Source of the DNA: Bifidobacterium breve
GTDB lineage: Bacteria; Actinomycetota; Actinomycetes; Nanopelagicales; Nanopelagicaceae
Reading direction: 5' to 3'
Length of the DNA stretch: 64,000 nt
Assembly: GCA_945863115.1 (NCBI GenBank)
Contig: CAMAYZ010000005.1
Coordinates: 1 to 64,000, forward strand
This document shows positions 50,126 to 59,889 of this stretch, in pieces (the stretch's first letter is position 1; each line of letters opens with the position of its first letter). The position numbers were made by a program, and so were the translations under genes. The notes below the pieces were generated by a model, which saw only the letters and a list, made by a program, of their open reading frames with translations, did no database searches and had not been told where the DNA came from.

Positions 50126-52167
50126 TATTTTCTAAATCGTTTCTTCTCAGTCAAATTCTCTTTTAATTGTGGCAAACTTAAAACGCGTTCGATAATTTGT
50201 TCGTGGATGCTCTCTTTATCTTGAGTGGCATCAACAACGAAGTAGCGCTCTGGATCTGATCCTGCAATATTTAAAAATTCTTGACGGATACGTTCGTGAA
50301 ACGCTAACGGTTCCGCTTCAAGGCGATCTAAAGAACGCAATCTAGAAAGCCCCAATTCTGCTGGGATATCCATAACAATCGTCAGCGTTGGTGCAAGATT
50401 TTCTGTTGCCCAACGGGAGATTCTTGCAACTTCAGATGGTTGCAGAATTCGGCCAGCGCCTTGATAAGCAACAGATGAATCTAAATATCGATCAGTAATT
50501 ACAACTTGACCTGAAGCCAGCGTTGGTTGAATTAATGAGTAAACATGGTTTGCGCGATCTGCTGCATACAAGAGAGCTTCAGCTCTTGGTGAAATACTTC
50601 CAGTTTCAGTATCTAAAAGAATTTCCCGCAAACGCTTGCCTAGTGGAGTTCCACCTGGCTCACGAGTTAGTAAAACTCCCTTACCTATTGATTCTAAATA
50701 TTCTTTTAAGAGTTGGGTTTGTGTGGATTTTCCGGAACCTTCGCCACCTTCGAATGAAATAAAGATTCCACTATGTGTAGCTCCGGTGATGCCACCAAGT
50801 TCGCCTCTACTTGCTGCCACGATATCCGACCAGAGCGAGACTGTTGGGCGATCGCGCATAGTGCGATACGAAATAACGCCAACAATTACCCCGATAATTC
50901 CTGCTGCAAACATTGTAAAAGCTGCACCATTATAAGTAACTTCAAAATTCTCAAATTTATAGGTATGGCGTCCGATTGCCGCAGCTACTAAAGGCGCAAC
51001 AGCCAGAACAAAAACTAAAGAGACGCGAATCAAAGATTGAACGAAAGCAAAGGTTCGACCACGAACTTCATCCGCAACTTCAAGGCCAAGCATTGTGAAA
51101 CCAGTTACCCAAGAGATTCCGGCGAACGCTCCAAGAAGCACGGTAATAAAAATTGCAAGAACTAGGTTTGTCATCAACGAAAGCAGAATTAAGAAGGAAG
51201 ATGAAATTGTTAGAGTGGCACCAAAAATTCTTCTGCGCGAAAACTGCGCAAAAACCTTCGGCCCTAGTGATATTCCTAGCGCTAGGCCGGTAAAGACCGA
51301 GCCAAATAAAATTCCATAAGCAGCATCTCCCGCTTTTAAATCTCCAACAAAAGTTCGAGCAAGGCCAATAACTGCACCCGCAGCAAAGAAGGCGCCGAGC
51401 ATTCCAAAAATAAGCCCACGAATAATTTTTGATCCGCTTACAAACTTAAAGCCTTCGTATAGTGATTTTCCAATGTTCTCGCTAGCTGCACCACTTTTCC
51501 CTGGACCTTTTGGAATTTCACGTAACTGATAAACAATCCATGCTGTGTAAAGGAAAGATAATGCATTTATATATAGTGCTAAATCTGCGGTTGATGAATA
51601 CTCGGCAGGCAAGATACTTGTTGTTCCGACCGAAACTAAGGCAAGTAGTGAGAAAACAATTGCAGCTATCGGCGCAGTTCCGTATGCGGCCAACAGTGAT
51701 ACTTGATTAGCACTTTCTAACTTATTTTTAGGAACCATGTTTGGAACAGTCGCCTCTTTCGCTGGCGACCAAAAAAGCGTAAAACATTCCACCAATATTG
51801 TTGCGGTATATAACCAGAAATAATTACCTACAATTGGAATTGAAAGATATAACGCAAATCTAAAGATGTCGCAAAAAATCATTAATCGGCGGCGATCAAA
51901 TCGATCAGCAAATACTCCTGCTATCGGCCCAAGTATTACGGCAGGTAATAGCCGAACAATAAATACTCCGGCAATTGCAAAGTTTGCTTTTGAATAATCG
52001 CCTTTTGAAAGTTCTAGTGCCATTGCTGTTGTAGCCAACAGACCAAGCCAATCTCCAAAAGATGAGAATGCCATCGAGTTCCAGAGTTTTCTAAATGCAG
52101 GTATTGATAAAACACTTCTGCTCTCGGTGCCCGCGGGTGCCCCAGGATATGGAAGTGGATTTGGCAT
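50125..52167 (-). CDS. tmk: MFS transporter-thymidylate kinase fusion
   Basis: 680 residues. About 1-440 is an MFS transporter of the MefA-like type with about twelve membrane segments (RKLWNSMAFSSFGDWLGLLA, GPIAGVFADRFDRRRLM). About 465-670 is a complete dTMP kinase: FEGGEGSGKSTQTQLL (P-loop near 475), TREPGGTPLGKRLRE, and DRYLDSSVAYQGAGR. The kinase makes dTDP for DNA synthesis and would lie on the inner face of the membrane. Long Tmk proteins with an MFS half are known in actinobacteria, so the fusion is a lineage trait rather than an assembly error. No frameshift is seen. Confidence 0.93.
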   Translation of the reverse strand: MPNPLPYPGAPAGTESRSVLSIPAFRKLWNSMAFSSFGDWLGLLATTAMALELSKGDYSKANFAIAGVFIVRLLPAVILGPIAGVFADRFDRRRLMIFCDIFRFALYLSIPIVGNYFWLYTATILVECFTLFWSPAKEATVPNMVPKNKLESANQVSLLAAYGTAPIAAIVFSLLALVSVGTTSILPAEYSSTADLALYINALSFLYTAWIVYQLREIPKGPGKSGAASENIGKSLYEGFKFVSGSKIIRGLIFGMLGAFFAAGAVIGLARTFVGDLKAGDAAYGILFGSVFTGLALGISLGPKVFAQFSRRRIFGATLTISSSFLILLSLMTNLVLAIFITVLLGAFAGISWVTGFTMLGLEVADEVRGRTFAFVQSLIRVSLVFVLAVAPLVAAAIGRHTYKFENFEVTYNGAAFTMFAAGIIGVIVGVISYRTMRDRPTVSLWSDIVAASRGELGGITGATHSGIFISFEGGEGSGKSTQTQLLKEYLESIGKGVLLTREPGGTPLGKRLREILLDTETGSISPRAEALLYAADRANHVYSLIQPTLASGQVVITDRYLDSSVAYQGAGRILQPSEVARISRWATENLAPTLTIVMDIPAELGLSRLRSLDRLEAEPLAFHERIRQEFLNIAGSDPERYFVVDATQDKESIHEQIIERVLSLPQLKENLTEKKRFRK

Positions 52168-52180
52168 GTGCTTAGCCTAC

Positions 52181-54940
52181 TTATGCCGTAGTGGTTGCGG
52201 CTTTACCCTTACCTGTAGCCGCTTTTTTCTTAGTTTTAGCCTTACCTGTGGCTTTAACCGTGTTCTTGGTTAGTGATGGAGCAGCTTTCTTTGCACGTTT
52301 ACTATTCTTTTTAACTCGGCTCGCTCCACCATTTTCAATTTCCCAAGCTCGCCGTCCTGCTAACAATTCAAGTCCACGTTCTAAAGTTAAAAATTCAACG
52401 TTATCGCCTCTGCGCAACGTCGCATTAGTTTCGCCATCAGTTATGTAAATTCCAAATCGACCATCTTTTACTAGAACTGATTTCTGGCTTGCCGGATCAA
52501 TTCCTAAATCCTTAAGTGGTGGTTTGGCAACTCCACGACGTCGCACTTTAGGTTGTTTATAAAGTTCGATTGCTTCATCCAAAGTAATCGCAAATAACTG
52601 ATCTTCTGAAGTTAGAGTTCGAGAATCTGTTCCGTGTGTCATGTATGGGCCATATCGCCCATTTTGAACAGTGATTGCAACTTCTTCATAATCTCCGAGA
52701 GTTCTTGGAAGTGACATTAGTTTGAGCGCATCTTCAATTGTTACCGTATCTAACGTCATTGTCGAAAGAAGTGATGCGGTCTTTGGTTTAGGCGCATCTT
52801 TTTTCTTACGTGGCTTCTTAAGTTCTCCAGTTTTTTTATCAACGACCATTTCTGGTTCTGGGAAAACTTCCGTTACATATGGTCCAAATCTTCCAGACTT
52901 TGCTAAGAGCGGCAGATTAGTTTCAGGGTGGATTCCAAGTTCGCGTTCCCCTGATGGTTGAGCTAATAAATCTATTGCCACTTGAAGAGTCAGCTCATCC
53001 GGCGCCATAGTCTCTGGAATGTTTGCAAACTTTCGTTCATCGCCAACACCTTTTTGAATATATGCACCGTATCGACCAACACGAATTTCAATATCTTCGC
53101 CCATCTTCATAGTGTTAATTTGTTGTGCGTCGATTGCGCCAAGGTCAGCAGCAAGTGCTTCTAGACCTGGGTTTCCTTCAGTGCCAAAGAAAAATTTAGT
53201 TAGCCAAGTAATTCGATCTTCTTCACCATTTGCGATTCGATCTAAATCTTCTTCCATCGAAGCGGTGAATTCGTAATCCACTAACTTCCCAAAGTGTTGT
53301 TCAAGTAATCCGGTTACTGAGAAGGCAAGAAATGTAGGAACGAGAGCGCGACCACGTTTTGCAACATACCCACGATCTTGAATCGTGCTCATGATTGATG
53401 CGAAAGTTGATGGCCTTCCGATACCCAACTCTTCAAGTTTTTTAACCAGAGTTGGTTCGGTATATCTAGCTGGTGGCTTTGTTTCATGACCTTCGCAAAT
53501 GTAATTAGAAACCTTAATCGAATCTCCAACAGCCATTGCTGGCAATCTCTTATCGTTTTCCGCGCTCTCATCTTCGCCAGATTTATCTTCCACAATTTCT
53601 TCATATGCGGCTAAGAAACCTGGGAAGGTTACAACTGAACCATTCGCTCTAAATATTGCTGCGGCGCCAGTTTTTGTTTTAACATCAAAGTCAACCCGCA
53701 TCTGCATTTTTTTAGCATCTGACATTTGAGATGCAATTGTGCGCTTCCAGATTAAATCATAAAGTGAGAATTCATCACGTGAAAGTTCTGGAGCTAATTC
53801 ACCTGGAGTTCTAAAAGTTTCCCCTGCTGGTCGAATTGCTTCGTGGGCTTCCTGCGCATTCTTTGATTTTCCTTCATAAACACGTGGTGTCGCCGGAATG
53901 TAATCAGCGCCATATAAAGCTTTTGCAGAACTCCTCGCGGATTCAATCGCACTCTGAGAAAGTGTTATGGAATCAGTACGCATATATGTGATGTAACCGT
54001 TTTCATATAACCGTTGTGCAACGCGCATTGTTAACTGGGCACCCCACCCAAGTCTTGATCCGGCATCTTGCTGCATTGTTGATGTTGTGAAAGGAGCTTT
54101 TGGTCGTTCAGTTCTTGGAGATTCTTCAGTTGATTTAACAGTTAGAGATTTACCGGTAAGGCTCTGAACTAATTCATTAGCACCGCCTTCATCTAACAAT
54201 AAAATGTTTGCCACTGATTTCTCTTTAAGGCCACCATTTGCATCAAAATCATTTGTTGCTGCAACTCGCTTGCCATCTAATGAAAGTAATCTGGCGCTAA
54301 ATCCGGCTTCACACTGCGCGGTTAAATCCCACCATTTTGATGAAATGAAAGCCATGCGCTCACGCTCACGTTCCACAATCAATCTTGTGGCTACAGATTG
54401 CACGCGGCCAGCAGAAATTCTTGGCATTACTTTCTTCCATAAAACCGGTGAAAGGCGATATCCGTAAAGACGATCTAAAACTCGACGTGTTTCCTGCGCA
54501 TCTACCAGGCGATAATCCAGATCGCGAGTTTCATTAGCGGCTTTTTGAATCGCTTCTTTTGTAATTTCATGAAAGACCATTCGGCGAATTGGAATTTTTG
54601 GGCGAAGAACTTCAATTAGGTGCCAAGCAATTGCTTCACCTTCACGGTCCTCGTCCGTCGCCAGAATTAATTCATCGGCATCTTTCATAAGAGCCTTTAA
54701 TTCAGATACTTTCGCTCGCTTATCTGGATTAATTACATAAAGTGGTTCAAAGCCCTCTTCAATATTTACGCCCTCTTTAGCCCAAGCAATCTTCTTGTAT
54801 TCCTTTGGAATATCGGCAGCGCGTTGTGGCAGATCGCGAATATGCCCAACGGATGCTTCGACGACGTAGTCATCTCCCAGGAAGCCGCCAATTTTGCGCG
54901 CCTTCGCGGGAGATTCTACGATTACAAGTTTTATGCCCAT
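52181..54940 (-). CDS. topA: DNA topoisomerase I
   Basis: 919 residues. N-terminal TOPRIM domain (LVIVESPAKARKI, ATDEDREGEAIAWHL), the catalytic tyrosine Tyr319 in ITYMRTDS, AGRVQSVATRLIVERE, and IRPAGETF. The C-terminal part has four repeated topo-C units instead of Cys4 zinc fingers (RFGPYVTE, RYGPYMTH, RFGIYITD and earlier RYGAYIQK), then a Lys/Ala-rich tail, as in actinobacteria. Separated by 13 nt from tmk, so probably transcribed together. Confidence 0.96.
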   Translation of the reverse strand: MGIKLVIVESPAKARKIGGFLGDDYVVEASVGHIRDLPQRAADIPKEYKKIAWAKEGVNIEEGFEPLYVINPDKRAKVSELKALMKDADELILATDEDREGEAIAWHLIEVLRPKIPIRRMVFHEITKEAIQKAANETRDLDYRLVDAQETRRVLDRLYGYRLSPVLWKKVMPRISAGRVQSVATRLIVERERERMAFISSKWWDLTAQCEAGFSARLLSLDGKRVAATNDFDANGGLKEKSVANILLLDEGGANELVQSLTGKSLTVKSTEESPRTERPKAPFTTSTMQQDAGSRLGWGAQLTMRVAQRLYENGYITYMRTDSITLSQSAIESARSSAKALYGADYIPATPRVYEGKSKNAQEAHEAIRPAGETFRTPGELAPELSRDEFSLYDLIWKRTIASQMSDAKKMQMRVDFDVKTKTGAAAIFRANGSVVTFPGFLAAYEEIVEDKSGEDESAENDKRLPAMAVGDSIKVSNYICEGHETKPPARYTEPTLVKKLEELGIGRPSTFASIMSTIQDRGYVAKRGRALVPTFLAFSVTGLLEQHFGKLVDYEFTASMEEDLDRIANGEEDRITWLTKFFFGTEGNPGLEALAADLGAIDAQQINTMKMGEDIEIRVGRYGAYIQKGVGDERKFANIPETMAPDELTLQVAIDLLAQPSGERELGIHPETNLPLLAKSGRFGPYVTEVFPEPEMVVDKKTGELKKPRKKKDAPKPKTASLLSTMTLDTVTIEDALKLMSLPRTLGDYEEVAITVQNGRYGPYMTHGTDSRTLTSEDQLFAITLDEAIELYKQPKVRRRGVAKPPLKDLGIDPASQKSVLVKDGRFGIYITDGETNATLRRGDNVEFLTLERGLELLAGRRAWEIENGGASRVKKNSKRAKKAAPSLTKNTVKATGKAKTKKKAATGKGKAATTTA

Positions 54941-54985
54941 AATCTTTTGGGGAAGATCCTAACTTTTGTAGTACTCGTTTAAGTG

Positions 54986-57241
54986 TTAAGAGATGCTAGT
55001 TGATGCGCGACGATTGCGAATCAATGCATACACAATTATCAAAGTTGCAACCAATGCAATTGCCATTGAGTAATCGGTGTTGTCTCCGAGTGCAAACCCA
55101 ACAATTGCTGGAGTTACAAGCAAACCAACTAGGTTCATAACTTTGATTAACGGGTTAATTGCAGGACCAGCAGTGTCTTTAAATGGATCTCCAACTGTGT
55201 CACCAACAATTGTTGCGTGGTGTGCATCAGAACCCTTACCGCCGTGGTTTCCATCTTCAACCATCTTCTTCGCGTTATCCCACGCGCCACCAGAGTTAGA
55301 TAGGAATACCGCCATTAGCGTTCCAGTGCCAATTGCACCTGCGAGGTATGCACCAAGTGCGCCAACACCTAAACCAAAACCAACTGCGATTGGTGCCATA
55401 ACTGCAAGCAGTCCTGGTGTTACCAATTCGCGAAGTGAATCACGTGTACAAATATCAACAACGCGACCGTATTCTGGCTTCTCAGTTCCCTTCATAATTC
55501 CTGGGTGCAATCTAAATTGTTCGCGAACTTCATGAACAACCGCTCCAGCTGCTCTTGAAACTGCATTAACTGCAAGTCCTGAGAACATGAATACGACAGC
55601 GGCTCCAATAATTAATCCGACCAAGTTACGTGGATCCGCAACATCAAGAATTCCTTGATACTGAAGTGCAACTTCTGCGTCGCCAACAGCCTTGTGAACA
55701 GCTTCTTTAATTGCATCAGTAAATGCACCGAAGAGCGCTGTTGCAGCAAGAACTGCAGTAGCAATTGCGATTCCCTTTGTAATTGCCTTAGTTGTATTAC
55801 CAACTGCATCAAGCGAGGTAAGGATTTGTGCGCCTTCTCCTTTAACGTCACCAGACATTTCAGCAATGCCTTGAGCGTTATCTGAAATAGGTCCGAAGGT
55901 ATCCATTGCAACAATTACACCAACAGTTGTTAGCAAACCGGTTCCTGCAAGTGCGACTGCGAATAGTGAAAGAACGATAGATCCGCCACCAAGTAAGAAT
56001 GCGCCGAATACAGATGCTGCAATCAATAGCGCAGAATAAACAGCTGATTCAAAACCAACTGAAATACCAGCAAGAATTACAGTAGCTGCGCCAGTCTTAG
56101 ATGAAGCAGCAACATCGTTTACTGGGCGCTTACCAACTTCAGTAAAGAAGCCAGTCAGCAATTGAATTGCTGCGGCAAGTAAAATTCCGATTAGAACTGC
56201 GCCGATTGCTAGCACGCGTGGATTTACATCAACTGCTGCAGCTTCTGGTGTTAAACCTGACATTTGCATTAGTGATGAAGGTAAATATGTATATGTTGCG
56301 AATGCAACTAGAACCGCAGAAATTATTGCCGACAGGAAGAATGAGCGGTTAATTGCCTGCATTGCTGACTTATCTGTTGAGCGAAGTCGAGTGATAAAGA
56401 TTCCAATAATTGCGGTAACAATTCCAATGGCAGGAACAATGAGTGGGAAAATTAATCCCGCATCACCAAAGCCTGCTTTACCTAGAATCAAAGCCGCAAC
56501 AAGTGTTACTGCATATGATTCAAATAGATCCGCAGCCATACCTGCGCAGTCGCCAACGTTGTCTCCTACGTTATCGGCAATTGTTGCTGGGTTACGAGGA
56601 TCATCTTCTGGAATTCCTTGTTCAACTTTTCCGACCAGGTCAGCGCCAACATCTGCTGCCTTTGTAAAGATTCCGCCACCAACGCGCATAAACATCGCGA
56701 GCATTGCTGCGCCGAAACCAAATCCTTCAAGAACTGCTGGGGCATTTTCTTTGTAAATTGCAACCACAAGTGAAGCGCCAAGAAGTCCTAATCCGACGGT
56801 TGTCATACCAACTACGCCACCGGTTCGGAATGCAATCTTTACTGCGTTAGCTGCAGACTTTTGACGAGCAGCTTCAGCAACGCGAACATTTGCGCGAACT
56901 GCAAGCCACATACCGTTATAACCAACGGCTGCAGAGAACAACGCACCAAGCAGGAAGAAGATTGATCGGCCTAGGCGAATATCAAATTCTCCAGGCAGTG
57001 CGAAAAGTAAGAAGAAAACAATTCCCACAAAGTAGGAAAGGGTTTTAAATTGTCGGTTTAGATATGCGGCTGCGCCCTCTTGAACGGCGGCGGCAATCTC
57101 CTTCATTTTCTCGGTTCCTTCATCCGCAGCTAAAACTTGAGCGCGAAGGGCGTATGCAATGGCTAACGCCACTAATGAAATTCCCAGAACTACATAAACG
57201 TAGGTCAGGTTGGAACCAGTTACTTGGACCAGATTTTCCAC
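54986..57241 (-). CDS. hppA: Membrane-bound proton-translocating pyrophosphatase
   Basis: 751 residues with about 16 membrane segments. DVGADLVGKVEQGIPEDDPRNPATIADNVGDNVGD-type substrate-binding region (motif DxxxxxxDxxGD around residues 205-245), and GNTTKAITKG with Lys at the position that marks K+-independent H+-PPases. Couples pyrophosphate hydrolysis to proton export or storage. GTG start with AGGAG 6 nt upstream. Stands between topA and the divergent DedA gene. Confidence 0.95.
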   Translation of the reverse strand: MENLVQVTGSNLTYVYVVLGISLVALAIAYALRAQVLAADEGTEKMKEIAAAVQEGAAAYLNRQFKTLSYFVGIVFFLLFALPGEFDIRLGRSIFFLLGALFSAAVGYNGMWLAVRANVRVAEAARQKSAANAVKIAFRTGGVVGMTTVGLGLLGASLVVAIYKENAPAVLEGFGFGAAMLAMFMRVGGGIFTKAADVGADLVGKVEQGIPEDDPRNPATIADNVGDNVGDCAGMAADLFESYAVTLVAALILGKAGFGDAGLIFPLIVPAIGIVTAIIGIFITRLRSTDKSAMQAINRSFFLSAIISAVLVAFATYTYLPSSLMQMSGLTPEAAAVDVNPRVLAIGAVLIGILLAAAIQLLTGFFTEVGKRPVNDVAASSKTGAATVILAGISVGFESAVYSALLIAASVFGAFLLGGGSIVLSLFAVALAGTGLLTTVGVIVAMDTFGPISDNAQGIAEMSGDVKGEGAQILTSLDAVGNTTKAITKGIAIATAVLAATALFGAFTDAIKEAVHKAVGDAEVALQYQGILDVADPRNLVGLIIGAAVVFMFSGLAVNAVSRAAGAVVHEVREQFRLHPGIMKGTEKPEYGRVVDICTRDSLRELVTPGLLAVMAPIAVGFGLGVGALGAYLAGAIGTGTLMAVFLSNSGGAWDNAKKMVEDGNHGGKGSDAHHATIVGDTVGDPFKDTAGPAINPLIKVMNLVGLLVTPAIVGFALGDNTDYSMAIALVATLIIVYALIRNRRASTSIS

Positions 57242-57369
57242 GAAGATCTCCTATATGTGTGCGTCGTTGAACCCATGAGGTCGAAAGATTACACATAGAA
57301 CCACTGGGAGATGCAAATAAATAGGTATGCCGCAGATTACATGCGCTCAATTTCACCTCGGAGACCAGA

Positions 57370-57375
57370 TAACCT
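57370..57375 (+). promoter_or_regulatory. Leaderless -10 box (TAACCT) of the DedA gene
   Basis: TANNNT hexamer ending 7 nt before the ATG at 57383; it supports that start over the longer reading frame from 57311. Confidence 0.5.
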
Positions 57376-57382
57376 ACCCGTG

Positions 57383-58030
57383 ATGAACCTAGCCGCCACG
57401 AACTTATTTGATGCCCACTCAATTGTCTCCAGCCTGGGACTGATTGGGGTTCTTGGAATTATCTTCATGGAGACCGGGTTATTAATTGGCTTAATTTTCC
57501 CAGGCGGCGAGGTTGTCTTCTTGGCCGGTATCGCAGCATCTGGATCAGGAACGGCTCTTCTAGGTGATGCAAAACTATCCGCCCCACTTTTATTTGCACT
57601 CGCACCAGTCGCCGCAATAGTTGGTGGCGAAGTTGGATATTGGTTTGGTAAAAAATATGGCCGAACATTTTTTGAAAGAGCCAACACCCGATTCTTTAAT
57701 CAAAAAATGGTTGCGACTACTGAAAAATGGTTAATTAAATATGGTCCGCGCAAAGCTCTAGTGTTTGGTCGATTTATTCCATTTGCAAGAACTTTGATTA
57801 ATCCAGTGTGTGGTGTGGCAAATTTGGATCGTAAATTGTTTTCTACTTGGAATGCAATTGGTGCAATCATTTGGACTCAAGTTGCAATTGGTATTGGATA
57901 CCTTCTTGGCGATGTGATTAAAGGTTCCGTTAATAAATACTTATATCCAGTTGTCGGATTAATTGTTTTGATCTCACTTTTACCGCTTTTAAATGGAATT
58001 TATAAAGAGCGCAAAGAAAAGAAAAATTAA
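57383..58030 (+). CDS. DedA family membrane protein
   Basis: 215 residues from the ATG at 57383 (MNLAATNLFD). The DedA core is clear: FMETGLLIGLIFPGGEVVFLAG, GEVGYWFGKKYGR, RFIPFARTLINPVCGVA, with 4-5 membrane segments and a basic tail. Members act as flippases or transporters for lipid carriers such as undecaprenyl phosphate or phosphatidylethanolamine. Convergent with pyrE, with a 4-nt overlap. Confidence 0.9.
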   Translation: MNLAATNLFDAHSIVSSLGLIGVLGIIFMETGLLIGLIFPGGEVVFLAGIAASGSGTALLGDAKLSAPLLFALAPVAAIVGGEVGYWFGKKYGRTFFERANTRFFNQKMVATTEKWLIKYGPRKALVFGRFIPFARTLINPVCGVANLDRKLFSTWNAIGAIIWTQVAIGIGYLLGDVIKGSVNKYLYPVVGLIVLISLLPLLNGIYKERKEKKN

Positions 58031-58560
58031 AGACCTAGATCCGTAAGCTGATAGGCCGCTAAATATTTCAAACCATTCTCCGCAATAAGCGGGGCTGCGC
58101 CACGTTCAACAATTACTGCAACACCGACAACAATTGCGCCAGCTTCTTTGAGCGCTTCAACTGCAGTCATTACTGAACCGCCAGTTGTTGATGTGTCTTC
58201 AACTGCAAGCACGCGACGCCCCTTTACATCTGGACCTTCGATGCGACGTTGTAAGCCATGTGCTTTTTCAGCTTTACGAACTACAAAAGAATCTAAGTTG
58301 CGCCCTTTGCTGGCTGCAACATGCATCATTGCTGTCGCAACTGGATCGGCGCCAAGAGTCAAACCACCAACAGCATCAAAATCTAAATCTTTAGTTAAAT
58401 CAAGCATTACTTCGCCAACCAATGGGGCGGCAATTGCATCGAGGGTTACGCGACGCAGATCAACGTAATAATCCGCTTCTTTTCCAGAAGATAAAATAAC
58501 TTTTCCGTGAACAACGGCCTTTTTTAAGATCTCTTCTTTTAACTTGTCGCGTGAATTCAT
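58027..58560 (-). CDS. pyrE: Orotate phosphoribosyltransferase
   Basis: 177 residues with the PRPP-binding motif VLAVEDTSTTGGSVMTAVEA and the flexible loop VRKAEKAHGLQRRIEG that carries catalytic lysine/arginine. Converts orotate and PRPP to OMP in pyrimidine synthesis. The start is supported by TAAGGT 6 nt upstream, inside the end of hspR. Confidence 0.95.
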   Translation of the reverse strand: MNSRDKLKEEILKKAVVHGKVILSSGKEADYYVDLRRVTLDAIAAPLVGEVMLDLTKDLDFDAVGGLTLGADPVATAMMHVAASKGRNLDSFVVRKAEKAHGLQRRIEGPDVKGRRVLAVEDTSTTGGSVMTAVEALKEAGAIVVGVAVIVERGAAPLIAENGLKYLAAYQLTDLGL

Positions 58561-58566
58561 GCGTGA

Positions 58567-58572
58567 ACCTTA
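58567..58572 (-). promoter_or_regulatory. Leaderless -10 box (TAAGGT) of pyrE
   Basis: TANNNT hexamer on the minus strand ending 6 nt before the ATG at 58560; overlaps the hspR stop codon. Confidence 0.5.
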
Positions 58573-58947
58573 GCCCTCTTCCTTATAAACCATGATTGTT
58601 TGCTTACCTTTTCGCACTAATGATTTTGGTGGATTGGCTTCGATCAACGCATCAACTTCGGTGCGTAATTTCGCCACTTCTATCGCCATTGAAGCAACGG
58701 CAGATTCCAACTCCATGATGCGTTTAATTCCGGCCAAGTTAATTCCTTCACCAACAAGGCGTTGAATGTTTCGCAGTGAAGCAATATCTAGAAGTGAATA
58801 TCTACGACCACGACCAGATGCGCGACCTGGTGAAACTAAACCCATCCGATCGTATTGCCGCAACGTTTGCGGGTGCATCCCTGAAAGTTGTGAAGCGATT
58901 GAAATTACATATACGGCTTCATCATCTGAATGTTCTTCATTGCTCAT
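58570..58947 (-). CDS. hspR: MerR-family heat-shock repressor HspR
   Basis: 125 residues: winged helix YVISIASQLSGMHPQTLRQYDRMGLVSP, RGRRYSLLDIASLRNIQRL, then a coiled coil. It ends the dnaK-grpE-dnaJ-hspR operon, the actinobacterial arrangement in which HspR with DnaK as co-repressor binds HAIR sites. HAIR-like sites are upstream of dnaK at 62276-62319. Confidence 0.94.
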   Translation of the reverse strand: MSNEEHSDDEAVYVISIASQLSGMHPQTLRQYDRMGLVSPGRASGRGRRYSLLDIASLRNIQRLVGEGINLAGIKRIMELESAVASMAIEVAKLRTEVDALIEANPPKSLVRKGKQTIMVYKEEG

Positions 58948-58949
58948 GA

Positions 58950-59876
58950 CTACGCCCTCGCCTTCTGAGCTAGATCGATTCGTGGATCAAATTCTTGCGT
59001 TGCTTTCGCAAATGCTTCGAGTGCTTCTTTTGCTTTGCCGTCGACTCGCTGTGGGACTTGAATTTCAACAGTGATTAATAAATCTCCGGTGCCGCGTGCA
59101 GTTTTTACACCACGCGATTTAATTCTAAGCGTGCGGCCATTAGGTGTTCCTGGGGCGATACGAACCGTTACTTCATCTCCATCAAGTGTCGGAACTTTTA
59201 TATCTGCGCCAAGTGCAGCTTCGGTAAATGTAACTGGAAGGCTCATTAATAAATTTAATTCGTTCCGAGAAAATACTGGATGTTTAACAACATTAACTGT
59301 TACATATAAATCTCCTGGTCCTGCTGGCCCTTTACCACCACGGCCTTTTAACTTAACTTTGGCGCCATCGTTAATTCCGCCTGGGATTCGAGTTGTTACT
59401 GAATTAGTTTTTCCGCCTTGTGGTGCAAGTTTTAAATCCAACTCGGTTCCATAAATTGAATCTCTAAATGAAATTGTTGTTGTCGCTGCCAGGTCTTGAC
59501 CACGTCTTGGTCCATGTCCGGCACCAAAAATTGTTCCAAAAATATCTTGGGAACCGCCACCGCCAAATAAATCTGAAAAGTCTGCACCTTGAAATCCGCC
59601 GCCGCCAAAATTAGGGCCACCTTGTGGAATTCGGCCACCCTTAAAGGCTTCGCGCATCTCGTCATATTCAGCGCGCTTCTTATCATCAGACAACACTTCG
59701 TAGGCTTCAGATACAGATTTGAATTTTTCTTCGAGTTTCTTATCGCCCTTAGTTTTATCAGGATGGAGCTCTCTAGCCAGCTTTCGATACTGCTTTTTAA
59801 CAGCTGCAGCATCATCACTTTTCTTGACACCAAGGATTAAATACAAATCTTTCTCGTATAAATCCTTGGCGGCCAT
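58950..59876 (-). CDS. dnaJ: DnaJ family co-chaperone without zinc finger (CbpA-like)
   Basis: 308 residues: J-domain (YLILGVKKSDDAAAVKKQY, HPDK), a Gly/Phe-rich linker (GGGGFQGADFSDLFGGGG) and two C-terminal substrate-binding domains. The four CxxCxGxG zinc repeats of classical DnaJ are absent. Class A proteins are usually found in this operon position, so a CbpA-type (class B) form occupies it here. Two-base gap to hspR, in the operon with grpE and dnaK. Confidence 0.93.
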   Translation of the reverse strand: MAAKDLYEKDLYLILGVKKSDDAAAVKKQYRKLARELHPDKTKGDKKLEEKFKSVSEAYEVLSDDKKRAEYDEMREAFKGGRIPQGGPNFGGGGFQGADFSDLFGGGGSQDIFGTIFGAGHGPRRGQDLAATTTISFRDSIYGTELDLKLAPQGGKTNSVTTRIPGGINDGAKVKLKGRGGKGPAGPGDLYVTVNVVKHPVFSRNELNLLMSLPVTFTEAALGADIKVPTLDGDEVTVRIAPGTPNGRTLRIKSRGVKTARGTGDLLITVEIQVPQRVDGKAKEALEAFAKATQEFDPRIDLAQKARA

Positions 59877-59889
59877 TTTTAATTCCTAA

